From positions 62,001 through 126,000 of the forward strand of contig NZ_JAUYSS010000008.1 of assembly GCF_030695525.1 (NCBI RefSeq): a stretch of DNA of 64,000 nucleotides, in the 5' to 3' direction. The notes beneath the pieces are model-generated. The model saw nothing but the letters and a program-made list of their open reading frames with translations, searched no databases and had not been told where the DNA came from. Origin of the DNA: Daejeonella sp. GTDB lineage: Bacteria > Bacteroidota > Bacteroidia > Sphingobacteriales > Sphingobacteriaceae. The translations under genes were made by a program, and so were the position numbers. This document shows positions 35,657 to 42,566 of the stretch, one piece after another (the stretch's first letter is position 1; each line of letters starts with the position of its first letter).

Positions 35657-35953
35657 TTAAACTGTAAATTTTTTAATCACTCCAACTAATCCGTTCTTCT
35701 GAACGACTCCACTTTGTCGCCATAAAACCTTTCCCTGCTTAAATAATATCAAAGTTGGAACTCCCTGTACCTGATATGCAGCAGCTGCCTGGGGATTTTT
35801 ATCGACGTCAACTTTCAGGATGCTTACGGCATCCCCTATTTCCTGTTTTACATCTTTCAAGATTGGTGCCATAACCTTACATGGTCCGCACCACTCTGCA
35901 AAAAAATCAACAAGCACCGGCTTGTCTGATTGTATTAATTCGTTGAATGTCAT
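35657..35953 (-). CDS. Thioredoxin
   Basis: This 98-residue thioredoxin has the classical WCGPC site at about residues 21-25 (FFAEWCGPCKVMAP) and cis-Pro in VQGVPTLILF. It lacks a signal peptide. In a sulfur-oxidation operon it may release sulfane sulfur from rhodanese persulfides or reduce thiosulfate-derived intermediates. The spacing to the DUF2892-like gene upstream is 6 bases. Confidence 0.93.
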   Translation of the reverse strand: MTFNELIQSDKPVLVDFFAEWCGPCKVMAPILKDVKQEIGDAVSILKVDVDKNPQAAAAYQVQGVPTLILFKQGKVLWRQSGVVQKNGLVGVIKKFTV

Positions 35954-35959
35954 AGCTGT

Positions 35960-36196
35960 TTATTTAACTTCTTCATAGCTAATGTCTTGTGATCCATTAT
36001 CCTTCTTTACAGGTGGAGCAGCACAGGCACCTGCACCGCAACAAGAGGCATTAAAAACGGCCATTCCTGTAAAAAGTAAACCTATCAGACCAAACAATAT
36101 ATCCGCAGCCATCACGGCCTGAACCAGGATCACCAGTCCAATTCCCAAACGTAGAAATCTGATGATGTTCCAGTTACTAAAAATTATCTCTTTCAT
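35960..36196 (-). CDS. DUF2892-like small membrane protein, first gene of the sulfur operon
   Basis: A 78-residue protein with two hydrophobic segments (about residues 12-30 and 33-48), followed by a Cys-rich stretch SCCGAGACAAP. Proteins like this (YgaP/DUF2892 type) accompany rhodaneses in many genomes. The cysteines could bind sulfur or a metal at the membrane face. It is the promoter-proximal gene of a run of thirteen co-directional genes ending with the Crp/Fnr regulator. Confidence 0.75.
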   Translation of the reverse strand: MKEIIFSNWNIIRFLRLGIGLVILVQAVMAADILFGLIGLLFTGMAVFNASCCGAGACAAPPVKKDNGSQDISYEEVK

Positions 36197-36226
36197 GTGA
36201 ATATGTTGTTATGCTAAATTATATAA

Positions 36227-36234
36227 CAAAAGTA
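36227..36234 (-). promoter_or_regulatory. -7 element of the main sulfur operon
   Basis: On the minus strand this reads TACTTTTG, a perfect match to TAnnTTTG. It lies 22 bases downstream of the operator at 36257-36270 and 30 bases before the start codon at 36196. Confidence 0.65.
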
Positions 36235-36256
36235 AGGACTGCTTGCGGCGATTTGG

Positions 36257-36270
36257 GTAACAAAGGTTAC
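36257..36270 (-). promoter_or_regulatory. Crp/Fnr-type operator of the main sulfur operon
   Basis: GTAAC-AAAG-GTTAC is a perfect 5-base inverted repeat with FNR-like 4-base spacing. It is 22 bases from the -7 element, placing its centre near -41.5, typical of class II activation. Three related sites lie at 39403, 40967 and 42487. Confidence 0.72.
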
Positions 36271-36286
36271 AAATGAAATTTCAGAT

Positions 36287-36592
36287 TTAGCTTTTGTCTT
36301 CCGGGATATAATTCCCAATATGCTTTCGACTATCTCTGAGTTTTCGTTTTTGATGATAAAACCTGTATAGTCCGATAAAAAATATCAGCAAAGCGATTAT
36401 CCAGAAAGCGATTTCCAGATACCATCCGTAGCTAAGATTTAGCAGGCTATTGAGCGTCATACCTGCGATAGCAAAATATAAGGAAGTTCTCACAAAAGCC
36501 AAAAGGGTTCTGTCAATGGCCATATCAGTCCTTTCAATCGCCAGATTTTCACGAAGGATAAGATCCCTGTTTAAAATTTCATTCGGTTTCAT
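36287..36592 (-). CDS. DUF202-family (YidH-like) membrane protein
   Basis: A 101-residue protein with the DUF202 start LAIERTDMAIDRTLLAFVRTSLYF and two to three membrane helices, ending in a basic tail. No activity is established for the family. It lies 10 bases downstream of an MFS transporter gene and is probably co-transcribed with it, in a separate unit from the DUF2892 operon. Confidence 0.82.
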   Translation of the reverse strand: MKPNEILNRDLILRENLAIERTDMAIDRTLLAFVRTSLYFAIAGMTLNSLLNLSYGWYLEIAFWIIALLIFFIGLYRFYHQKRKLRDSRKHIGNYIPEDKS

Positions 36593-36602
36593 ATCTCTTT
36601 AA

Positions 36603-37835
36603 TTAATAAACCGGCACACAATAATCACTCTTCCAGAATAACTTATTTGTGCAGCACATCCGCCGGTTCGCTATCGTTCCTGCTGTAGCTGTTATAACCG
36701 CCACAATGAAAAGGGCATTGACAATTCCAAAGGCATCTGCTAATATCCCACTTAAAATGGCACCAAAAACATAACCACTATCCCTCCATAATCTGAAGAT
36801 ACTCAGGCTTTCGGCGCGCTGTGATGGATGGGTCCCTTCGGCTACAACCGATAGAAAGTTAGGATAGACCAGTGCCGTACCGAATCCAAGCAAAACCGAT
36901 GCGAAAATTAAAAAGGGTAAGGAAGTTGCCAGTGCCATGATGATGATGGCAAGAGCCTGCAAAAACATACCTGAAGTGATAATCTGTTTTTTACAATGAC
37001 TGTCCCCAAGTTTTCCGGTAAATAATTGCGAAATCCCCCATACTGCAGGATAAATTCCTGCAATAATTCCAATCTGGCCTATTCCAAAACCTTTTTGCAT
37101 GAGCAGCACTGGCAATAAACCCCAGACAACCCCGTCATTAAGATTATTTACTAAACCATTTAATGTTACTGAACCCAAATTTTGATGTTTCCAGCTTGTT
37201 TCCTTCCAAACATTCTCCAGCAGCGGTACTTTACTAGTCAGACTTTCTGCATTTACGAAATGGGTAGTATCCTTAACAAGGAAAATTGTGGTTAATAATC
37301 CTGCTATTGAAAATATAACTCCGGGGATAAATGGGAAAAATGCATAGCCATAATCCAGTGCAATTGAACTTGCCAGCCAGGCAGCAAGGCCTACCGAGAG
37401 ATAACCTGCAAATTCATTGATCCCCATCGCCAGACCGCGGTTCTTTGATCCGACAAGATCAATTTTCATAATTACAGTTGCACTCCAGGCCAGACCCTGG
37501 TTTATCCCTAATAAAATATTAGCAGCGATAACCCAGTTCCAGTCTGGAGCATACATTAATAAAAATGGTACCGGAAGTGCGGCAATCCAGCCAATGATCA
37601 GGATAGTTTTACGGCTTAGCTTTTTGGAAAGCTGTGCTACAGCATAATTACTCAGGGATTTACTGATACCGAATGCAACAATGAAAGACATTAAGGCAGT
37701 GTTGGCATTGATACCGAATTCCAGTTTCCCGAAATTGGGCATGATTGATCTTTCCAGGCCAATCATTGCACCAACAAATGCATTCACTAACACCAGTAAA
37801 GCAAATTGATACCTGTTTTTATGTAAACCCTGCAT
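36603..37835 (-). CDS. MFS transporter in the sulfur island
   Basis: This 410-residue protein has about 12 transmembrane segments. Features include ANTALMSFIVAFGISKSLSNYAVAQLSKKLSRKT, a motif-A-like loop, and LGINQGLAWSATVIMKIDLVG. The substrate group is not obvious. It lies between a CstB-like gene and DUF202, in the same direction as its neighbours, but no GTAAC-type operator is seen before it. It could export a sulfur product such as sulfite or thiosulfate, or be unrelated. Confidence 0.8.
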   Translation of the reverse strand: MQGLHKNRYQFALLVLVNAFVGAMIGLERSIMPNFGKLEFGINANTALMSFIVAFGISKSLSNYAVAQLSKKLSRKTILIIGWIAALPVPFLLMYAPDWNWVIAANILLGINQGLAWSATVIMKIDLVGSKNRGLAMGINEFAGYLSVGLAAWLASSIALDYGYAFFPFIPGVIFSIAGLLTTIFLVKDTTHFVNAESLTSKVPLLENVWKETSWKHQNLGSVTLNGLVNNLNDGVVWGLLPVLLMQKGFGIGQIGIIAGIYPAVWGISQLFTGKLGDSHCKKQIITSGMFLQALAIIIMALATSLPFLIFASVLLGFGTALVYPNFLSVVAEGTHPSQRAESLSIFRLWRDSGYVFGAILSGILADAFGIVNALFIVAVITATAGTIANRRMCCTNKLFWKSDYCVPVY

Positions 37836-37881
37836 AATTCAATTTAAGGATAAATTCAAAAACTCAGATGTATTATTAACA

Positions 37882-37911
37882 AAAAGGAGGTATTTAAAAA
37901 CACCTCCCTTT
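37882..37911 (-). terminator. Terminator after CstB-like gene 1
   Basis: On the minus strand, GGAGGT (from 37907 down) pairs with ACCTCC across a ten-base loop, flanked by A/T-rich extensions with one mismatch, and is followed by a run of five T. It lies 27 bases after the stop at 37938. Confidence 0.65.
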
Positions 37912-37937
37912 AAAAATTTTAGAATTTATACAACAGA

Positions 37938-39353
37938 TCAGGCAGGCATCACCTTAGTCTGGCAAACGAAATCTGTTCTTGGAATATTGGTATTGGTGAT
38001 TGCTCCAAATCCACCGGCTATTTCTGTGAAGTTTCTGTAACCTCTTGCCTGAAGTATTGATGCCGCCATCATACTGCGGTAACCACCTGCACAATGTAAA
38101 AAGAAATGCTGCTTAGGATTTACGTCCTTAATCCAATCATTTATATAAGCTAAAGGCCTGTTGTAGGCATTTTCAATATGTTCTGCAGCATATTCGCTTT
38201 CTCTGCGTATATCAAGTACCATATCCTTACCAGGTCGGAATTCATTTTCAAACTGTTCAGCAGTAATACGATCAACTACATCAGCTTCCTTACCTGAATC
38301 TAACCAGGCTTTGAATCCGCCTTTTAAATGTCCAAGAATATTATCAAAACCTACACGGCTCAAACGGGTCACTGCTTCTTCCTCATTTCCTTCATCAGTA
38401 ACCAATAAAATTGCTTGTTTTACATCGACAATCAGTGCTCCAACCCATGGTGCAAAATCGCCACCAAGGCCAATATTTACTGATTGCGGGATAAATCCTT
38501 TGTAAAAAATTGTATTATCCCTGGTATCAAGGATTAAAGCATCCGTATTTTCGGCTGCTGCCTCAAACTCATCAGAGCTCAGTGCTCTCATGCCATTATT
38601 CAAAACGGTATCAAAGCTTTCGTATCCTTTCTTATTCATGGCAACGTTCAGACCAAAATAAGCCGGAGGTGGAAGCAGACCCTCCGTAACAGCTTTCACA
38701 AAAGATTCTTTATCCGGCTGATTCAATGCGTAATTGACCTTCTTTTGGTTACCCAAAGTATCTACGGTTTCTTTCATCATATTTTTGCCGCAGGCACTAC
38801 CGGCACCATGGGCAGGGTAGACTATCACATCATCTGCCAAAGGCATTATTTTGTTATTCAGACTATCGTAAAGTAAACCTGCAAGTTCATCCTGTGTCAT
38901 ATGTGCTGCCTTCTGTGCAAGATCCGGACGACCTACATCACCCAGAAACAGTGTATCACCGCTGAAAATACAATGATCTTTTCCAGTCTCATCTTTCAAC
39001 AGAAAAGTTGTGCTTTCCATCGTATGCCCCGGAGTATGCAAAACTTTGATCGTAATATCACCTATTTTAAATTCCTGTCCGTCGCTTGCAGAAATACATT
39101 CAAATTCGCAGGTTGCGTTAGGACCATAAACAATCGGAGCTCCGGTTTTGCGGCTCAGATCAACGTGGCCACTGACAAAATCGGCATGAAAATGAGTTTC
39201 AAAAATGTATTTTAGTTTAACCCCATCCTTGCTAAGTCTGCTAAGATAAGGTTCCACCTCACGCAGTGGATCTATAATGGCAGCTTCGCCATTGCTGGTG
39301 ATGTAATACGCACCTTGTGCCAAACATCCGGTGTAAATTTGCTCTACATTCAT
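37938..39353 (-). CDS. CstB-like persulfide dioxygenase-rhodanese fusion 1
   Basis: About 471 residues in three parts. The N-terminal metallo-beta-lactamase part is ETHE1-like: ETHFHAD (His54, His56, Asp58), HTPGHT (His110), and Asp133 in FSGDTLF. It is followed by a pseudo-rhodanese lacking the Cys (LLVTDEGNEEE) and a C-terminal rhodanese with Cys in LHCAGGYRS. This is the layout of Staphylococcus aureus CstB, which oxidises persulfide and makes thiosulfate. ATG 39353 is used because the -7 element at 39373-39380 lies inside the longer frame. It has its own operator at 39403-39416. Confidence 0.87.
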   Translation of the reverse strand: MNVEQIYTGCLAQGAYYITSNGEAAIIDPLREVEPYLSRLSKDGVKLKYIFETHFHADFVSGHVDLSRKTGAPIVYGPNATCEFECISASDGQEFKIGDITIKVLHTPGHTMESTTFLLKDETGKDHCIFSGDTLFLGDVGRPDLAQKAAHMTQDELAGLLYDSLNNKIMPLADDVIVYPAHGAGSACGKNMMKETVDTLGNQKKVNYALNQPDKESFVKAVTEGLLPPPAYFGLNVAMNKKGYESFDTVLNNGMRALSSDEFEAAAENTDALILDTRDNTIFYKGFIPQSVNIGLGGDFAPWVGALIVDVKQAILLVTDEGNEEEAVTRLSRVGFDNILGHLKGGFKAWLDSGKEADVVDRITAEQFENEFRPGKDMVLDIRRESEYAAEHIENAYNRPLAYINDWIKDVNPKQHFFLHCAGGYRSMMAASILQARGYRNFTEIAGGFGAITNTNIPRTDFVCQTKVMPA

Positions 39354-39372
39354 TTTGTTAATTTTGATACTA

Positions 39373-39380
39373 CAAAAATC
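39373..39380 (-). promoter_or_regulatory. -7 element of CstB-like gene 1
   Basis: The minus strand reads GATTTTTG, close to TAnnTTTG with the first base different and the second (A) kept. It lies 22 bases downstream of the operator at 39403-39416. Confidence 0.45.
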
Positions 39381-39402
39381 GTGAATATTAGCAGTCATAA
39401 CG

Positions 39403-39416
39403 GTAACATTTGTTGC
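39403..39416 (-). promoter_or_regulatory. Crp/Fnr-type operator of CstB-like gene 1
   Basis: Plus-strand GTAAC-ATTT-GTTGC is one mismatch from a perfect palindrome and 22 bases from the -7 element. It also lies upstream of the ATG at 39353 by 50 bases. Confidence 0.6.
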
Positions 39417-39424
39417 AAATAAAA

Positions 39425-39452
39425 AATTCGCCGGAAATGAATCCGGCGAATT
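39425..39452 (-). terminator. Rho-independent terminator after CstB-like gene 2
   Basis: Perfect 11-base arms AATTCGCCGGA and TCCGGCGAATT around a six-base loop. Read on the minus strand the second arm runs into TTTTTT. It lies 28 bases after the stop at 39480, separating the two CstB-like genes. Confidence 0.85.
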
Positions 39453-39479
39453 CTAACACTCACCTTAAAGAACCCCCGA

Positions 39480-40877
39480 TTATGAAACTAATGGTTCCCC
39501 TCTATTCACCCACTCATTAATACCACCTGAATAATTGGCGATATTAGTAAAGCCATTTTTGACGAGAATTGAGTAGCCAATTGCGGCTCTGTCTCCACTC
39601 TGACAGTGAATCACTACCTTTTTATCTTTACTTATCTTATCCAGATTCTGTGGTAATGTTCCCACAAATACATTGTCAGCATTTGCAATATGACCCGAAT
39701 TAAATTCGGTAGCACCCCTTAGATCTACAATCTGTACATCCTCCTTCATCAGCTTTTTAGCTTCTTCAATCGAGATCACATTTGCTTTTTCAAGTTTCCC
39801 GCCAGACTCTGTCCATACTGAAGTTGATGGAACATATCCGTAGATATTGTCCAGGCCAATACGCATCAGTTTTCTGGTCAGATCATCCAGATTTGATTCA
39901 TCAGCCAGAATAATAAATTGCTCATCATACTTCAGGAACCAACCTGCCCAGGTAGCAAAAGAGTTGTTGCCCTGAATATTCATACTTCCCGGAATAAATC
40001 CTGCAGCAAAATCAACTTTATCCCTGGCATCCAGAACTTTCATACCTTGATTCATCGCTTCTTTCAATTCTGAGGATGATAGTTTTTTCAAAGCAGGTAC
40101 TTCTGTCAATAATGGACGATCAACTTTATTAAGTTTCTTCATCATTGCAAAATACTTTGGAGGCTCAGGCTGATCTTCTAATAGGTACTGAACGAATCCC
40201 TGCTCATCATTATCATATTGAAATGCCCAGTTTCTTACCTTTTCATACCCAACAGTTGTACTTGGAACAGCTCCCAAAGCTTTTCCACAAGCTGATCCTG
40301 CACCATGACCCGGCCATACCTGAATATAATCAGGCAATGCTGAGAACTTACTGATCGACTTGTACATTTCTATGGCTCCGGCATTCATTGTACCTACCAT
40401 ACCTGCAGCTTTTTCAAGCAAATCAGGACGGCCGATATCGCCTACAAATACAAAATCTCCGGTAAATAACATCACAGGTTCCTTTGAAGCAGGAGTATCC
40501 GTTAAAAGAAAACTGATACTTTCAGGAGTATGCCCAGGAGTATGCATCACCTCGAATATCAGATTACCCATCTTTACAATCTGCCCATCTTTTAAACCGA
40601 TATGATCAAACTCATACTCCCAACCTTCACCACCTTCATCCGAAAGGTACATATCAGCCCCGGTCAATTTGGCCAGCTCACGTGAACCTGAAAGAAAATC
40701 AGCATGGATATGCGTTTCGAAGACATGAGTGATCTTCATGTTATTTGCCTGGGCAATTTCCAGGTAAGTATCCACATCACGCTTTGGATCAATAACTGCA
40801 GCTATTCCGGCTTTCTGACAGCCGATGAAATAACTTGCCTGCGCAAGGCTCTTGTCATAAATGTGTTGAAAAAACAT
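39480..40877 (-). CDS. CstB-like persulfide dioxygenase-rhodanese fusion 2
   Basis: This 465-residue paralogue of the protein at 37938-39353 has the same order of domains: dioxygenase with ETHIHADFLSG (His56, His58, Asp60), HTPGHT and FTGDFVF, pseudo-rhodanese (IILADESNLDD, no Cys) and rhodanese with Cys in IHCQSGDRA. ETHE1/CstB enzymes oxidise persulfides with O2 to sulfite or, in CstB, on to thiosulfate. Separate terminator and operator signals suggest two independently controlled copies, perhaps with different affinities or acceptors. Confidence 0.88.
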   Translation of the reverse strand: MFFQHIYDKSLAQASYFIGCQKAGIAAVIDPKRDVDTYLEIAQANNMKITHVFETHIHADFLSGSRELAKLTGADMYLSDEGGEGWEYEFDHIGLKDGQIVKMGNLIFEVMHTPGHTPESISFLLTDTPASKEPVMLFTGDFVFVGDIGRPDLLEKAAGMVGTMNAGAIEMYKSISKFSALPDYIQVWPGHGAGSACGKALGAVPSTTVGYEKVRNWAFQYDNDEQGFVQYLLEDQPEPPKYFAMMKKLNKVDRPLLTEVPALKKLSSSELKEAMNQGMKVLDARDKVDFAAGFIPGSMNIQGNNSFATWAGWFLKYDEQFIILADESNLDDLTRKLMRIGLDNIYGYVPSTSVWTESGGKLEKANVISIEEAKKLMKEDVQIVDLRGATEFNSGHIANADNVFVGTLPQNLDKISKDKKVVIHCQSGDRAAIGYSILVKNGFTNIANYSGGINEWVNRGEPLVS

Positions 40878-40936
40878 ATGTTCTATTTTTTAATTTAATT
40901 AATTAGTTAGTTTCTATCTTCTTTGAATTTCTTATA

Positions 40937-40944
40937 CAAAGGTC
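40937..40944 (-). promoter_or_regulatory. -7 element of CstB-like gene 2
   Basis: GACCTTTG on the minus strand resembles TAnnTTTG with G in place of T at position 1. The spacing to the operator at 40967-40980 is exactly 22 bases. Confidence 0.5.
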
Positions 40945-40966
40945 GGGACTAATCTAAAAACAGTTG

Positions 40967-40980
40967 GTAACATTGGTTAC
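40967..40980 (-). promoter_or_regulatory. Crp/Fnr-type operator of CstB-like gene 2
   Basis: GTAAC-ATTG-GTTAC is a perfect palindrome in its 5-base arms. It lies 22 bases from the -7 element and is one of four such sites. Confidence 0.7.
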
Positions 40981-40996
40981 AATCAACCAAATTTGA

Positions 40997-41595
40997 TTAG
41001 ATTAATTTATTCTCCAGAATTACAAACAACTCTGAACAAGCACGTTTGGAGAAAGAATTATAGCATGACTCAAAAGTTTTGAAATTAAAGGCATCCCGAA
41101 ATAATGTCAGATACTCAGTATCTCTTCCTCCAAATGGAGGGCCCTGCATTTCAAACTCCTTATTAAAAAAACTCCGGCAAGTTTTCCCCCTTCAGTAAGA
41201 AGGCCTTTCATGGTCTCAACATAATTTTTACGAAGTTTTGGGTCGAGGGCACAAAAAAAGGTGTGCTCTAATATCAGATCATACTCAGCTTTGTGAGTAA
41301 AGAAATCTCCCAAAACTATTTTGATATTCTGATTTAATTGAAATTTAGATTTTAATCTTTTTACCAGATCAGGTGCAATATCAAGGATAGTGATGTTCTT
41401 AAAACCCTTCTCCAATAGGTATTCTGCCTCATACGAGTTGCCGCATCCCGGAATGAGAATCTTTAAATTTTTATTAGTTAACTGATCTATGTAGGCTTTT
41501 AAAGGGGGAGAAACCTGACCCAAATCCCAACCAGTGTCATTTAAACAATAACGTTCATTCCAGAAATTTTCGTCAAGATTAAGGTCTTTGTTCAT
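40997..41595 (-). pseudogene. TPMT-family methyltransferase interrupted by a one-base frameshift
   Basis: The open frame from ATG 41595 runs to a stop at 41107 and gives 162 residues. It has the SAM-binding motif ILIPGCGNSYEAEYL and DIAPDLVKRL and EHTFFCALDP of thiopurine-type methyltransferases, then ends in an unrelated tail. If one T is added to the seven-base homopolymer (A-run at 41165-41171 on the plus strand), the frame continues with FNKEFEMQGPPFGG, EYLTLF and CYNSFSKRACSELFVILEN to TAA at 40997-40999, matching the family C-terminus. The whole would be about 199 residues, the normal length. This is either a sequencing error, a recent mutation or slippage. It follows TauE/SafE in the same operon. 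Sulfide or thiol methylation is a possible role. Confidence 0.82.
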
Positions 41596-41617
41596 CTAAG
41601 CTGAATTTTTAAATATC

Positions 41618-42436
41618 CTAATGACCTCCTCCTGCTGATGGGAAGAATAATTCTTTCACAAAAATGTAAATACCCATAACCAGCACGAACCAACCAAAAG
41701 ATTTTTTTAGTTTTTCTCCGCTGATTTTCTTAGCCAGATATATACCAATGAATATCCCTATTACCGCCAACCCTGTAAATGTTCCAAGCAGCTTCCAGTC
41801 AATCATCTGGCCGCCCTGAAGATCTCCAATAAAACCAATCAATGATTTTGCAGCAATGATAAACAGTGAAGTTCCCACTGCAAGTTTCATTGGCATATGA
41901 GCCAGAAGTACCAATGCCGGAATGATCAAAAATCCACCACCAGCACCTACCAAACCGGTAAGTAAACCTACCAAAGTTCCCTCAAGCAATATCATAGGAT
42001 AATTATATTTCAAGGGTGCATCGTCTTCTTTATCACAATCAATACAAGGCCTGATCATACTTACAGAAGCCAGAATCATGACAATGGCGAACAGAACCAT
42101 AATACCGATGGATTTGGTAATAACCAATGATCCGATTGTGAAGAGCTCAGATGGAATTAAAGGAAGGAGCCACATCCTGGTCAGATAAACTGCTATAATG
42201 GATGGAATTCCAAAGATCAGAACAGTTTTAAAATCTGCTCTTTTCTGAATTGCACTTTGAATACCTCCGATAAAAGCGGTTGAACCGACTATAAACAAAG
42301 AATAGGCTGTAGCCAATATAGGATTAACGCCCATTACATAAACCAGAATCGGTACTGTAAGTATAGAACCACCGCTTCCAATCAAGCCTAGTGAAACCCC
42401 AACGAGTACTGCCAATATATAACCTAAAATTTCCAT
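41618..42436 (-). CDS. TauE/SafE-family sulfite/organosulfur exporter-like protein
   Basis: This 272-residue membrane protein has about eight helices and the family's repeated glycine motif: LGLIGSGGSILTVPILVYVM in the first half and GLVGAGGGFLIIPALVLLA in the second. TauE/SafE members move sulfite or sulfonates. In the S. aureus cst locus a TauE protein accompanies CstB, so this is a match in content. It has its own operator at 42487-42500 and carries the TPMT-like gene as second gene. Confidence 0.9.
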   Translation of the reverse strand: MEILGYILAVLVGVSLGLIGSGGSILTVPILVYVMGVNPILATAYSLFIVGSTAFIGGIQSAIQKRADFKTVLIFGIPSIIAVYLTRMWLLPLIPSELFTIGSLVITKSIGIMVLFAIVMILASVSMIRPCIDCDKEDDAPLKYNYPMILLEGTLVGLLTGLVGAGGGFLIIPALVLLAHMPMKLAVGTSLFIIAAKSLIGFIGDLQGGQMIDWKLLGTFTGLAVIGIFIGIYLAKKISGEKLKKSFGWFVLVMGIYIFVKELFFPSAGGGH

Positions 42437-42456
42437 AATGTCTTTTTATTTGAACA

Positions 42457-42464
42457 CAAAGGTC
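42457..42464 (-). promoter_or_regulatory. -7 element of the TauE/SafE operon
   Basis: GACCTTTG on the minus strand, identical to the element before CstB-like gene 2, and again 22 bases from the operator. Confidence 0.5.
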
Positions 42465-42486
42465 TCAATAGCAAACCCGATTTATG

Positions 42487-42500
42487 GTTACAAAAGTTAC
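42487..42500 (-). promoter_or_regulatory. Crp/Fnr-type operator of the TauE/SafE operon
   Basis: Plus-strand GTTAC-AAAA-GTTAC has one mismatch between the arms. It is 22 bases from the -7 element and completes the set of four. Confidence 0.6.
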
Positions 42501-42566
42501 ATTTAGCAATAACAGTAAAATTAAATACGCAGGCTGAATTGATCATAATCAGAAGCAAAATCCAGC

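Noticed and set aside
37938-39398. Start of CstB-like gene 1 at ATG 39398
   Set aside because: A -7 element lies inside the first codons of that frame, and family proteins begin like MNVEQIYTGC at ATG 39353.
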